Source: an uncultured Elusimicrobiales bacterium
GTDB taxonomy: Bacteria; Elusimicrobiota; Elusimicrobia; Elusimicrobiales; Elusimicrobiaceae
Direction of reading: 5' to 3'
NCBI GenBank assembly: GCA_905235355.1
Contig: CAJOLM010000001.1
Location: 1-38,051, forward strand
DNA length: 38,051 nt
A model generated the notes under the pieces. It made no database searches. It was given only the letters and a program-made list of their open reading frames with translations, and was not told the origin of the DNA. A program made the position numbers and the translations under genes. Positions within the stretch are counted from its first letter, which is position 1. The number at the start of each line of letters is the position of its first letter. Of the stretch, positions 16,901-25,400 are shown in pieces.

Positions 16901-17167
16901 TATATCCAAGGTACTTTCGCTTTCTTGATTGCGCAGGGCGCGAAGCACTGCCTGCAATTTAAAGATAAGACGCGTTTTAATTTCCGCAGCCGCTTTTTCG
17001 GTAAACGTAAGGGCCACCAGCCGCGGCGCAGCAATCCCTTGCGCCAGTAGTGCAAAGCACAGCCGGTCAATTAGCAGCGTGGTTTTTCCGGTGCCTGCCC
17101 CAGCTTCCACCACCATATTAATTCCCAAATTTGTCCGCACCCGGAAGCGGTCTTCTTGCAAGCTCAT
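13976..17167 (-). CDS. addA: AddA-type helicase-nuclease (UvrD family)
   Basis: 1063 residues. Helicase motifs in order: Walker A EAGAGTGKTT with Lys28, Walker B region YIDEFQDTDPVQ, VGDPKQSIYRFRGAD, VKVMTVHKSKGLEFPVV and VLYVALTRAREKL. A RecB-type nuclease closes the protein: GVIDLL and VIDYKTD with Asp1004 and Lys1006. With AddB it resects double-strand breaks to give 3' single strands for RecA. It is somewhat shorter than B. subtilis AddA (about 1230). The first codons overlap addB by 4 bases, which supports a complex made from one transcript. RecB is the alternative name, but the partner here is AddB-like. Confidence 0.93.
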   Translation of the reverse strand: MSLQEDRFRVRTNLGINMVVEAGAGTGKTTLLIDRLCFALLAQGIAAPRLVALTFTEKAAAEIKTRLIFKLQAVLRALRNQESESTLDILLEHFRVPRDIIEQRADAALAQLDRSPIGTIHSFCADILRMYPLEAGLTPNAEIDKGPRAQRIFEAEWNRFLDRELGENAPRAVVWKEVLSCVTLNDLYECAREMCSGKMNGYKIGAEADFFVPICQDRAQKATQLAEAFLSGKKKPRVIEQALQQAQRRFEACAKWLTTGALPTEDEPTIEIKSVPKDWDAQSAQEAKALCRFAAQADPRAQQRVQQAIGLLQEVTAAVRARYQAEGILSFDDLLVKTRDLLQTNLWVRRMLQEKYDALYIDEFQDTDPVQGELLLFLAEQKGGGAARWQEVKLEPGKLFVVGDPKQSIYRFRGADITAYELFTDLILQQGGEKAYLRQNFRSEKEIIDLANNVCGAVMQAKPAFQPAYEAIFTQKDETYGAAELALVTENPDALALGYRHNQAEFVAQWIKKQVGQMTLRNGRKVTYGDVCILSRAATTLGPYTEALRRHGITFSIEEDRDFYRRQEVCDFLNWLRVLEDPQDKIALVGIMRSPLGGLTDEEIYQAAQRKELNFYAPSTNAKLERLFEQLRDFAARAGREPLRVLLRQLLQETFLAESCAAAYDGERSIINLQRLVSLAEGYSLQTPSTLGQFLSRIEELMTQEVGRLTALPEGENTGAVKVMTVHKSKGLEFPVVILVDVSKRESTSATSRPVHLYSWKHHMHGLRVGKYADLRFAWLEEEQQEHSRCEEVRVLYVALTRAREKLLVVGNAVPEERTFANMFARAGVFPLSQTQPDKLGQVPVTYIDYQAPEKFIYTHQIAAPSEQLTWDLKAWQRAEEARTQAYEKLMQQAAVLAPSSLVMGAENERAMQLGTLVHEALLRQTRTQGGAEYLRHCGAAADLVQEAQSILDVWLHSTAYTQLMTHQILAAEMPFSLDTQAGVVSGVIDLLTQSADGTLWVIDYKTDQVAAGEEKISAQKYGAQLFVYRQAAGALYPQAVIKTAIALVRRGLLVELTDEAAA

Positions 17168-20100
17168 TTTTTCGCCTCCTGTAAAGTGCTAGCCAGCGCA
17201 CTGTGCTGCGCCCGCGCGCGGCTGCGGAAAGAATCTTTGCGGCAGACAGCTCCGTACGGGCAATATTCACAATGCTCGCCCGGATTAATAAAAAATTGTC
17301 CCTGACAAATGAGCTTCATCAGTAGTGCCAAAAATTCGTCTGCACGCGGGCGCACCGTTTCAAATCTGGCTTGCGTAAGCTCTTGTTTAGCATAGCCCTT
17401 GTTAATGTTTAGCAGCATAGCCCCGTCGGAATTTAAAGAGGTAAGCTGAGGTTCTTGCTGGGCTAAAATTAAATAAATAAACGGCTGCAAAATCACATAC
17501 TTAAACATATCTGCAGACAAATCCTTCCCGCCATGCCGACCGGATTTATAATCCACCACACGGAAGGTTTTATGCGTGCTGTCTATATCAATGCGGTCAA
17601 TAATGCCCTTCAGTTTCATTTGCAGCTGCGGCGCGGGTTGATATATTTTTTCAAAATAGGTTTCAAAAATACTAGGCACGTAACTGCCCAGCTGCTCTGC
17701 ATCTTGCAACACAAAGGCCGACAGTTTATCGTGAATATCCTGCAAAATAAGCTCCCAAATCACCGGATAAATGCCAAAAGTTTTATAACTTTTTGCTGTA
17801 TAATTTTTAGCTAAACTCTCATCCAGTCGCGCTTGCAAAGCCGACGGAAAAAGCTGCCCGGCAAGTCCTTCTTGATACAAATGCCGGTAATAATCCATTA
17901 GCACCGTGTGATAGGCTGTTCCGCGCAAATTGGGCGCCAGTTCCGCACGGCTGAAAACATCTTCTTGCTCTTTAAGCCCAATTCCTTTTGCCAGAAAATA
18001 TTTCATAGGACAGCGTGCCAAATCCTGCAAAGCCGAAGGCGAAAATCCCCCCTCATTTTGTTTCTCAAATATGGACGTTCCGCTGGCAATCGCTCCGTCG
18101 TAAGCTGTCAGTGTGCCAAAACCCGCCAAGTGACGGGCGGATGCCAGTGCCGTTTGCTGCTGCGGGCCACATAAGCCTGCGGCTTCATAGCGTTCAGCGG
18201 GGGCACTTTGCGCAGCAAGTGCCAAAGACATTTCCTGTTTTGTGAGATAAGTAAATGCAGTTTCTTGTAAACGTTGGGTAAGCTGCCCGCTGACACGCTG
18301 CAATTTTTCTCCCATTAAATCCATTTTCGCCGCCCGCGCCAGCTCTGCCAAATAGCCGGACGGTACAAGTGGTTTCCCCTCACTATCAGCACGCAAGAAG
18401 GAGAGATATAGTTGCCTGCGCGCAGCTTCTGCCATGCAGAAAAACAAAAGCCGTTCCTCGTCAAAACGCTCCATTTTTTGATTAATCCAAAAACCTAATT
18501 GGTCACGCAAAATCCGGCGGTAATAATCTTTTAGCACCGGGTCCTCGCTAATCACTTGCGGGAAAGACTTTTCATTTATTCCTAGCGCAAATACGACCTC
18601 AAAGCTTAGTCCGCGCAAACTGGTTACTTCGCCCACGGTTACCCCGCCCCGTTGGTCATACACTTGATGTTGCTGCCAATTTTGCAGCGCATTTACAAAT
18701 TCTTCTATAAATTCCCGCTCCCCCGCCTGTGCGGCAGCCACTTGATAACGCCGCAGACTATCCAGTAAAAGCTGTACTCCTTCCCATAGGGTTTGTTCCG
18801 CTGCGTTTAAATGCTCTGTGTCCAGATTGTCCTGCAAAAATGCTATTGCTGCATCACACAATATGTCCCACGATTTAGCACTTTCCAAAAATTCCAACTG
18901 TGTTTTAATTTTCTCAAGCCACGCTAAAAAAGCCGGGTCGTATGAAGAAAGAGTTGGACGTACCAAGTCGGTCCACTGGGCATAATCGCGCTGTGCCAAA
19001 CATTCTTTAATCAAATAGCGCCAATTATTTTTATGCTTAAAATAAGGGGAAGTTACTACCGCCAGCACATCTTCTCGGTCAAAGCCGCCGCGCAAAAGTG
19101 ACAGCAAATTTAAAAGAAATACTCCCAATGGGCGAGAAGAAAAACTAAACGTAAAATCTGCTTTTAGCGGGATATGATTTTGCGCCAGCATGTTGGGAAG
19201 ACGCGTTTTATACGCTTCTAAAGACCGTGCGGTTATGGCCATATCTTCAAAGGGGATGTGCTGCTCCTCATGCAGCTGCAACATCTTTTTGACTACAGCA
19301 AACAGTTCTCCTTCCGGGTCCGGTGCGGAAATAAAATGTAAATTCTCCGGCGCGTGTACGGCACTATTTGGGGTAAACAAACAAGATAACGCTTCTCCGC
19401 CAGCTAGTTGCGTTTCATTTTCTTGCAAGGCAGTAGCCTCGGTAGCCGCGCCTAAAATATTGGCTTCAAAAAATTTCCGCCCGAAAGTAAAAGCCGGCGC
19501 TGCAGTATACGGCCAGAAAACAGCTAATTTACCCAGCCCGCGCAACGCCTGAAAAAGCTCCAACTGGCGGCCGGTTAATTCATAAAATCCATACACCCAA
19601 ATTTCTTGAAAATCTGCTAACCATTTGGACGTTTCCACCTGTGCCAGTGCGTCTTGGAAATACTGTTGGTACGAGCGGTAACCCGGCACTTGATCCATTT
19701 GCGTTTGATAGGCACGGTACACATCCACCAACCACCGCCAATGGGCCTCTCCCTCTAACAGGGCCGGATCCGTAGTAGTAGTTAAATGTTCGTCTAACAC
19801 GTCCACATTTACTAGCGCATCCCCCAAATCGCGCAGTGAGCTGCGCAGGGCCGATACAAATCCGCGGCTTATGCGGTAGCGGTCCAGGCCGGGCTTACTT
19901 AATAAATTTTTCAGCAAATAATCATGCAAGCTGTCCCCGGGCAGCAGCGGCAAACGCGACGAAACAGACTCTTTATCCAGTGCGGCCAGCAACTGGGAAA
20001 ACGTCATAAAAAATACATTGCTAATACAACCGCTTTGCCGGACCAGTAAACCGCGCAAATATTCGGCCACACGCCCCGACGGGCATAGCACAAGCACCGA

Positions 20101-20184
20101 CCGCCCTGCCCCGGGCTTAAAAGCCGCGGCATAGGTGGCAAATTGCTGTTCAAGTGCTCGGTAGGGTCCGTAATAAACGTGCAT
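17164..20184 (-). CDS. addB: AddB-type PD-(D/E)XK nuclease with iron-sulphur site
   Basis: 1006 residues. The N-terminal two thirds is a degenerate helicase-like region without a clear Walker A lysine, containing the family segment TVGEVTSLRGLSFEVVFALG. The C-terminal nuclease has GIIDRIDID and VVDYKSG with Asp878 and Lys880. Four cysteines that frame it (Cys725 in ARCPMKYF, and Cys972, Cys975, Cys981 in CEYCPYGAVC) match the 4Fe-4S cluster of AddB. So both AddA and AddB nucleases look intact, as in the two-nuclease form. It is the first gene of the operon and is divergent from uppP, with an 87-base gap that must hold both promoters; none is convincing. Confidence 0.9.
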   Translation of the reverse strand: MHVYYGPYRALEQQFATYAAAFKPGAGRSVLVLCPSGRVAEYLRGLLVRQSGCISNVFFMTFSQLLAALDKESVSSRLPLLPGDSLHDYLLKNLLSKPGLDRYRISRGFVSALRSSLRDLGDALVNVDVLDEHLTTTTDPALLEGEAHWRWLVDVYRAYQTQMDQVPGYRSYQQYFQDALAQVETSKWLADFQEIWVYGFYELTGRQLELFQALRGLGKLAVFWPYTAAPAFTFGRKFFEANILGAATEATALQENETQLAGGEALSCLFTPNSAVHAPENLHFISAPDPEGELFAVVKKMLQLHEEQHIPFEDMAITARSLEAYKTRLPNMLAQNHIPLKADFTFSFSSRPLGVFLLNLLSLLRGGFDREDVLAVVTSPYFKHKNNWRYLIKECLAQRDYAQWTDLVRPTLSSYDPAFLAWLEKIKTQLEFLESAKSWDILCDAAIAFLQDNLDTEHLNAAEQTLWEGVQLLLDSLRRYQVAAAQAGEREFIEEFVNALQNWQQHQVYDQRGGVTVGEVTSLRGLSFEVVFALGINEKSFPQVISEDPVLKDYYRRILRDQLGFWINQKMERFDEERLLFFCMAEAARRQLYLSFLRADSEGKPLVPSGYLAELARAAKMDLMGEKLQRVSGQLTQRLQETAFTYLTKQEMSLALAAQSAPAERYEAAGLCGPQQQTALASARHLAGFGTLTAYDGAIASGTSIFEKQNEGGFSPSALQDLARCPMKYFLAKGIGLKEQEDVFSRAELAPNLRGTAYHTVLMDYYRHLYQEGLAGQLFPSALQARLDESLAKNYTAKSYKTFGIYPVIWELILQDIHDKLSAFVLQDAEQLGSYVPSIFETYFEKIYQPAPQLQMKLKGIIDRIDIDSTHKTFRVVDYKSGRHGGKDLSADMFKYVILQPFIYLILAQQEPQLTSLNSDGAMLLNINKGYAKQELTQARFETVRPRADEFLALLMKLICQGQFFINPGEHCEYCPYGAVCRKDSFRSRARAQHSALASTLQEAKK

Positions 20185-20271
20185 AAAATGCTATAGTAAT
20201 AGTGTTAAAGTTATCTTATACATTATTACATTTTTAGCGCGTATCTGGCGCGATTTATGAGGCTATTATAA

Positions 20272-21051
20272 ATGACTATCTGTGATGCAATACTGCTAGG
20301 ATTATTACAAGCACTAGGTGAATTTTTGCCTATTTCCAGCTCGGCCCATTTAGTGTTGCTTCCCTTTTTCCGCGGGCAAGTTTATCAGGGTGTTACCTTT
20401 GATGTGGTGCTGCATTTAGCCACACTGCTGGCGGTACTGCTATATTTTGCTAAAGACTGGTATCAAATTATTAAAGACGGTCTGACCCGTCCGCGCAGCC
20501 CGGAAGGGAAAACCTTGTGGCTACTGGCGGCGGCTACTGTTCCGGCAGGACTAGCAGGTGTATTATTTGAAGAACAGGTAGAAACCTTGTTCCGCTCTCC
20601 TGTTTCTATTGCCATTTGTTTAATGGTATTTGCGCTAATTCTGGGCTGGGCAGACCGCCGCGCCAAATCTACCGACCAGGCCGTTATATCGCTTAAAACC
20701 ATGTTAATTATCGGCTGCGCACAGGCACTGGCACTCATGCCCGGCGTATCCCGCAGCGGTATTACAATTACCGCCGCATTACTGCTGGGCTTTTCCCGCC
20801 CGCAAAGTGCACGCATTTCCTTTTTACTCTCGGCTCCGATTATTGGTGGCGCAGCGGTACTGCGTTTAAGCCATCTGGCATGGGCTGATATTAATGCTCC
20901 GCTGATATGGGGCTTTATCAGTGCTTTCCTCGGTGCGTTAGTGGTAATCGGCGGACTGATGAAATATATCAAATACCATACCTTTTCCGTATTTGTGTGG
21001 TACCGGTTGTTATTGGGTGCTTTTATTTTAATGTGGTTTGCTTTCCATTGA
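20272..21051 (+). CDS. uppP: undecaprenyl-diphosphatase UppP (BacA)
   Basis: 259 residues and about 8 membrane helices. It has the two family motifs: GEFLPISSSAHL (Glu17) and MPGVSRSGITITAALLLG. UppP removes one phosphate from undecaprenyl diphosphate and so recycles the carrier for peptidoglycan and LPS sugars; the gene can give bacitracin tolerance when overexpressed. No strong ribosome site is seen before the ATG (TGAGG lies too far upstream). A transporter gene follows after 9 bases. Confidence 0.94.
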   Translation: MTICDAILLGLLQALGEFLPISSSAHLVLLPFFRGQVYQGVTFDVVLHLATLLAVLLYFAKDWYQIIKDGLTRPRSPEGKTLWLLAAATVPAGLAGVLFEEQVETLFRSPVSIAICLMVFALILGWADRRAKSTDQAVISLKTMLIIGCAQALALMPGVSRSGITITAALLLGFSRPQSARISFLLSAPIIGGAAVLRLSHLAWADINAPLIWGFISAFLGALVVIGGLMKYIKYHTFSVFVWYRLLLGAFILMWFAFH

Positions 21052-21060
21052 GGAGATAGT

Positions 21061-21957
21061 ATGAGTTATATATTAGCGATTTGTTTAGCACTTTGTTGGG
21101 GAACGGCTTTCTTAACAACAAAAAATATTGTGACAACCATGCCCCCCTATTGGAGCACTTTCTTTATCGTGTTAGCGGGGCTGCTGTTCCTATCTGCTTT
21201 ATACGCTTTACAACGCAAAAGTCTGCGTATTTCCCCGCGCCAATTATGGAAACCCTGGCTAATTGGCTTGCTACTTATTTTGCTTCCGTTTGCGTCACGC
21301 TCATGGGGACAGCGTTTTATAGATCCCACGGTGGGCGGTCTAATTAATGGCACAGTGCCTATGTGGGCTTTTATTTCAGGGGCCCTACTGCTAAAGGGAG
21401 TGGACCGCTTTACCTGGCGGCGCGCATTGGGAGTATTAATTGGCCTGGCAGGTTTAGTAGCTATTATTGGTCCTTCCTCTATTACGGTGGGAGCGGATAG
21501 CCATTTTTTCTACGGTTGCTTGGCACTGCTGATTATGGCGTGGTCTTATGCACTGGGCAATGTGTTTACCAAAAAAATCATGGTGGATAATACAAGTACC
21601 TCTTTAGAAGCCAACACGTTCCACCAATATGTATTTTCAGCAGCGGTCCTGCTCCTAGTAGCCGCTTTGTTTGAACCGGCTCCTGCGTGGTCGGCTTTTT
21701 CCACAAAAGTAATTATTTCCATTATTTGTGCAGGAGTGTTTTCTTCTGCGATTGCATTTTTGCTACTGCTGGCACTGCTCAAACGCTGGGGGGCCACCCG
21801 CACGTCAGCCATTTCGTATTTTACCCCGGTAGTAGCCATGCTGGGAGATTTTATTGCCACCCAGCGCATCCCGGGCAATAATGAATTGTTTGGTCTTGTG
21901 CTTATTTTCTTAAGTTTGTGGCTTATTCAAAAGCCCATCACTGCCAAACAAAAATAA
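21061..21957 (+). CDS. DMT-superfamily transporter (two EamA domains)
   Basis: 298 residues with ten hydrophobic segments in two similar halves, each an EamA repeat; the first begins LALCWGTAFLTTKNIV and the second LIMAWSYALGNVFTKK. Such proteins export amino acids, metabolites or drugs, but the substrate cannot be read from sequence. GAGGAG lies 5 bases before ATG. It is co-directional with uppP and ends at a strong two-way terminator. Confidence 0.88.
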   Translation: MSYILAICLALCWGTAFLTTKNIVTTMPPYWSTFFIVLAGLLFLSALYALQRKSLRISPRQLWKPWLIGLLLILLPFASRSWGQRFIDPTVGGLINGTVPMWAFISGALLLKGVDRFTWRRALGVLIGLAGLVAIIGPSSITVGADSHFFYGCLALLIMAWSYALGNVFTKKIMVDNTSTSLEANTFHQYVFSAAVLLLVAALFEPAPAWSAFSTKVIISIICAGVFSSAIAFLLLLALLKRWGATRTSAISYFTPVVAMLGDFIATQRIPGNNELFGLVLIFLSLWLIQKPITAKQK

Positions 21958-21962
21958 TTTGC

Positions 21963-21993
21963 AAAAAGCCCCGCTAATCTGCGGGGCTTTTTT
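21963..21993 (+). terminator. bidirectional rho-independent terminator
   Basis: AAAAAGCCCCGC (21963-21974) and GCGGGGCTTTTTT (21981-21993) form a perfect stem with a 6-base loop. A-run and T-run on opposite sides let it serve both the EamA gene and the convergent GH3-like gene. Confidence 0.93.
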
Positions 21994-22009
21994 AATACAC
22001 ACAAATGAT

Positions 22010-22960
22010 TTATTTGGTAAATTGAGCCGCTTGTTCCACTGCTTCTTGCCAAGATAGCTGGTTTACCACTGCTGAACTTACCTTGCTGATCAGCAGCTCC
22101 AGATGCGAAACAGCATGTACCACTTCTTCCCCTATTTTCCCTTGGTCAAAAGCTTTTTCTATTGCATCTAATGTGCCTGCTGTATCCTGCGGAGCTAGAA
22201 TAAAATCTACCCCACAAGTAATCATTTGCAAAATAGCGGCGCGCTCATTTTTGATGTGACTTCTAAAAAGAGGGGCACTCATCACGCTGCCTTTATAATT
22301 AAGACGTTTTTTGAGCAATTCACAAATAACCCGTTGTGACATGGTGGCCCGGTTGGCCGCATCCAAATTACTAAATACCATATCAGAAAGCATAACTGCA
22401 TCTGCTAGGCGAAATAAATGCTTGTATGGAACAAATTCCGCTTCTTCCAACTGGGATAACGGTTTTAAAATACCGCTCGTTCCCGGAAAAGATTTCAAGC
22501 AGTTCAATACTCCGCCATTAGCCAGCCCGGCGGCATAATCTTCACACAGACGAGCTATCTGTTGGGGATCTTCTCCAAAGCATGGGCTTTGATATCCCAA
22601 ATCTGCCACAGGCCCTAATAACCAATTAATTCCTACACTACGCGCCAAACGCGCATTGATTAAGCCCTTGCGGTATGCACCATCATTATAGGTGTTATGT
22701 TGTTTGCCCAGCACTGCGTTAGAAGGCAATTTAGGCGCATCTGTAATCACATCACTAATATCTTCGGAAATATCCGCGCAGATTAAGATATGGTCATAGG
22801 GAGAAGCTTCTTGCATGGCGGCCACAAAATCTGCCGTCTCTTGGGCCGTACCGCCATACACACAAAATCCGCCCACCCCTCTTTGGGCGGCTTTCTTGGC
22901 TACCTCAAAATCACTTTGTCCAAACCAAAAACCAGGAAAAACAATGCGTGTGGGTTTCAT
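22010..22960 (-). CDS. GH3-like (NagZ-related) protein lacking catalytic residues
   Basis: 316 residues from the ATG at 22960, preceded by GAGGAG at 6 bases; an upstream TTG is less likely. The barrel of glycoside hydrolase family 3 is recognisable: INWLLGPVADLG, FGEDPQQIARL, and the stretch from LKSFPG to the end. However, the NagZ motif KHFPGHG reads KSFPGTSG (156-163), removing the general acid-base histidine, and the SDDL nucleophile motif reads SAPL (228-231), with Ala229 where the catalytic Asp should be. NagZ releases GlcNAc from muropeptides during wall recycling; this protein probably cannot, and may only bind sugar or have another task. No signal peptide, so cytoplasmic. It follows the alpha/beta-hydrolase-like gene by 21 bases. 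Confidence 0.75.
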   Translation of the reverse strand: MKPTRIVFPGFWFGQSDFEVAKKAAQRGVGGFCVYGGTAQETADFVAAMQEASPYDHILICADISEDISDVITDAPKLPSNAVLGKQHNTYNDGAYRKGLINARLARSVGINWLLGPVADLGYQSPCFGEDPQQIARLCEDYAAGLANGGVLNCLKSFPGTSGILKPLSQLEEAEFVPYKHLFRLADAVMLSDMVFSNLDAANRATMSQRVICELLKKRLNYKGSVMSAPLFRSHIKNERAAILQMITCGVDFILAPQDTAGTLDAIEKAFDQGKIGEEVVHAVSHLELLISKVSSAVVNQLSWQEAVEQAAQFTK

Positions 22961-22981
22961 GTGCTTCTCCTCTAACAAGTA

Positions 22982-23806
22982 TTAGTTTAATATAGACGGA
23001 AATAATTCTCCCTCTACAGGTGCTGTTTGTTCAAATGTTTCTTCCGGCAAATCTGTTATATCAGGTATTTGCTCGGGTTTTTGCGGGGTCTGCAACCATT
23101 GTAATAATTCGGGGCTGACCCAAGCATCTAGCAGCTCATGTCCTTTTTTATCGTAGGCAGTGGCAAAGGTGACATTGCCTTCCCCGCTAGATAAAAAGGC
23201 CACATTGCGCATCACACTCGCTTCTAAAAATGTTTTTTTATCGTCAGCAGCCGCAGCAATAAATACTTTCCCTTTGTACACGCGCAACGCCGGGATAGGC
23301 AACACATCGCGATAATTGGTAACCGGTGTCAACAGGGCAATCCCGCCCACTTGCGGCCATAAACTCACAGCCTTCGCGGTCACATTAGCCCCCATACCGG
23401 CCCCGATAAGAAAAATATTTTCTTCCGGTATGTTTTTCTCTTTTAAAAATTCCACCGCGGCATTTACATCACGCGTCATTTTATTATATTCATTATCTAC
23501 GCCTTCTTTGGCAAATCCTCTGTAACCGCCCAAGTTGACGCTTTTTCCGTGGCCACGCAAATCAAGTGCTAAATATCCGAAACCTTTATCCGCTAATTTT
23601 TGGGTAAACGTTTCAAAACGCTTGTGATTATCGCCAATATCATGCAACAAGATAACCGTTTTATTATCTCCTTGAGCGGGCAAATATACCGCGGACAAAT
23701 TCCATCCGTCTTGCGTCCGAAAGGAAACGTCCGATCCTTTCATTTCCGCCCGCGACAAGGCGGGACTTAATATGGCTAAACTGATTAGTAGAATAATTCT
23801 TTTCAT
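22982..23806 (-). CDS. exported alpha/beta-hydrolase-like protein with Gly in place of nucleophile Ser
   Basis: 274 residues with a clear signal peptide (MKRIILLISLAILSPALSRA). The alpha/beta hydrolase fold is visible in VILLHDIGDNHKRF, LALDLRGHGKS, and a nucleophile elbow IGAGMGAN at 134-141. The family expects GxSxG there, but residue 137 is Gly (codon GGT), so the usual serine is absent. An Asp-rich turn (AAADDKK) and a late His (KKGHELLDAW) are still in place. Hydrolysis by the usual route is therefore doubtful. The C-terminal 35 residues are rich in Pro, Glu and Thr. The start overlaps the ndk stop (ATGA), so it is coupled to ndk. Confidence 0.78.
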   Translation of the reverse strand: MKRIILLISLAILSPALSRAEMKGSDVSFRTQDGWNLSAVYLPAQGDNKTVILLHDIGDNHKRFETFTQKLADKGFGYLALDLRGHGKSVNLGGYRGFAKEGVDNEYNKMTRDVNAAVEFLKEKNIPEENIFLIGAGMGANVTAKAVSLWPQVGGIALLTPVTNYRDVLPIPALRVYKGKVFIAAAADDKKTFLEASVMRNVAFLSSGEGNVTFATAYDKKGHELLDAWVSPELLQWLQTPQKPEQIPDITDLPEETFEQTAPVEGELFPSILN

Positions 23807-24255
23807 GGTAAAATTTCTTCCGGTTTAAACCACAGCGCAATTTCACGTGCGGCATCTTCTGCATTGCCGGAAGCGTGTACCGCATTTTGCATCACATCAT
23901 TTTTAATGCAGCCAAATTGCCCGCGCAGCGTCCACGGTTCTGCCTTCTCCGGATTAGTCGCCCCTAATACAGTGCGCACTTTGCTGATAGCATTTTCACC
24001 GCGCAGCACAAAGGCATACATACGGTGATCGGGCAAATTATTAAAATTGCCCATCATAAAATCAATGACACTATCCACAAACGGCGTGCCTTTTAAATTG
24101 GCATAATGCTGCTCCCATAAGGCGCGGTTGGTAACCACGGCTTTAGCCGCAACAATGTCTAATCCTAAAGACTCAAAACGGCTTAACACAATCCCGATTA
24201 ATCTTTTTTGTATGGTATCGGGTTTCATTAAAATTAAAGTCTGTTCCATACGCAT
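23803..24255 (-). CDS. ndk: nucleoside diphosphate kinase
   Basis: 150 residues. TLILMKPDTIQKRLIG is the standard first strand and loop, and the phospho-accepting histidine is His127 in QNAVHASGNAEDA. It balances nucleoside triphosphates using ATP. Two close ATGs are possible: 24255 (AAGG 6 bases upstream) or 24249, which begins MEQTL and resembles typical family starts. A TATAAT lies directly before the first ATG, so a leaderless message from 24249 is possible. A frame extension further upstream is not supported. First gene of a three-gene operon. Confidence 0.94.
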   Translation of the reverse strand: MRMEQTLILMKPDTIQKRLIGIVLSRFESLGLDIVAAKAVVTNRALWEQHYANLKGTPFVDSVIDFMMGNFNNLPDHRMYAFVLRGENAISKVRTVLGATNPEKAEPWTLRGQFGCIKNDVMQNAVHASGNAEDAAREIALWFKPEEILP

Positions 24256-24303
24256 ATTATACCTTAAATTTTGTGCAAAACCCACTCCTTCGCGTGCGTA
24301 CTA

Positions 24304-24312
24304 TGATATAAT
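24304..24312 (+). promoter_or_regulatory. extended -10 promoter for the oxidoreductase-lpxB-rel operon
   Basis: TGATATAAT is a perfect extended -10; no good -35 is seen, as is common for this class. GAGG (24326-24329) and ATG 24338 follow at normal distances. The 82-base gap is shared with divergent ndk. Confidence 0.6.
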
Positions 24313-24337
24313 AAAATAAATAAGTGAGGTTACCCCT

Positions 24338-25399
24338 ATGGCAGATAATACTTCTTTGAAATTTGGCGTCATCGGCGCCGGAAAAATTGGCACATTTCAT
24401 ACGCGTACATTAGCTAAGATGAAAGGCGTCACACTCGTCGGCGTGTGTGACCCGGATTTAATGCGCGCCCAAAAATTAGCTTGGGCCCACAATGCTACCC
24501 CCTATTCCCACATGGAAGAACTCGTACCGCAAGTAGATGCTATCATTGTGGCGGCTCCCACGCCGTTGCATCATCAAATCGGCATGTACTGCTTGGAACA
24601 CGGCGTGCATACGCTGGTAGAAAAACCGATTGCCGTTACACTAGACGAAGCACGCGATTTAATTAATGCCGCCAAACTGCATAATCGTATTTTGCAAGTA
24701 GGCCATGTGGAACGCTTTAATCCGGCAGTAGTGGAAGCCGTCAAATATATTGAAAACCCCATGTTTATTACCATGAACCGCTTGGGGCCTTATGACCCGC
24801 GCATGAAGAGCATTGGCGTAGTGCTGGATTTAATGATTCATGATATTGACCTGCTGCTTACCCTGGTAAACAGCGAAGTGGTCAGCATAGATGCCATGGG
24901 GCTAAGTGTGTTTTCCAAACACGAGGATATTGCCAATGTGCGCATCCGCTTTGCCAACGGAGCGCTGGCAGATTTAACCGCCAGCCGCGCCAGTTTTGAA
25001 CGCGCCCGCTTTATGCACTTGTTCCAAAAAGATGCGTACATTTCCGTGGACTTTATGAACGCCCGCGTGAAACTTTATAAGAAGGAAAAACCGGTCATTG
25101 AGTCTATGCAAGACCTCACCGTTACGTATCCGCCGGTACAAAAGCAGCTGCCTATCACGTCTGAAATTTTGCATTTTATTGACTGTATCAAAACGCAAAA
25201 AACACCCGCCCCCAGCGGCGAAAAGGGCAGCAAAGCCTTAGAGTTGGCCCTTAAAATTACAGACTGCATTACCCGTTTTGATATTCCCAAAACAGGACAC
25301 TTGCACACGCCCAAACCGTTTCAAGTAGTGCATGATGTAGCCAAGGCAGCTCAAATTATGCTGGGCGAAACCATTGGTCAATTCAAACAGGATAAATAA
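24338..25399 (+). CDS. Gfo/Idh/MocA family oxidoreductase, GnnA-like by context
   Basis: 353 residues. An N-terminal NAD(P)-binding fold starts FGVIGAGKIGTFH, the family motif EKPIAV has Lys96, and the second domain has GHVERFNPA (122-130) and HDIDLLL with His168. These residues match sugar 3-dehydrogenases of the family. The gene is followed at once by lpxB. In several diderms a Gfo/Idh gene sits in this place, and in Leptospira and Acidithiobacillus the GnnA enzyme oxidises UDP-GlcNAc at C3 so that GnnB can make the 3-amino sugar for amide-linked lipid A. No GnnB-like aminotransferase is in the window, so the role is suggested only by neighbours. Confidence 0.85.
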   Translation: MADNTSLKFGVIGAGKIGTFHTRTLAKMKGVTLVGVCDPDLMRAQKLAWAHNATPYSHMEELVPQVDAIIVAAPTPLHHQIGMYCLEHGVHTLVEKPIAVTLDEARDLINAAKLHNRILQVGHVERFNPAVVEAVKYIENPMFITMNRLGPYDPRMKSIGVVLDLMIHDIDLLLTLVNSEVVSIDAMGLSVFSKHEDIANVRIRFANGALADLTASRASFERARFMHLFQKDAYISVDFMNARVKLYKKEKPVIESMQDLTVTYPPVQKQLPITSEILHFIDCIKTQKTPAPSGEKGSKALELALKITDCITRFDIPKTGHLHTPKPFQVVHDVAKAAQIMLGETIGQFKQDK

Positions 25400-25400
25400 T

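Noticed and set aside
20272..21051. Missing Glu in the UppP motif as sign of inactivity
   Set aside because: Gln at the earlier position is common in UppP outside enterobacteria; the later Glu and the PGVSRSG motif are intact.
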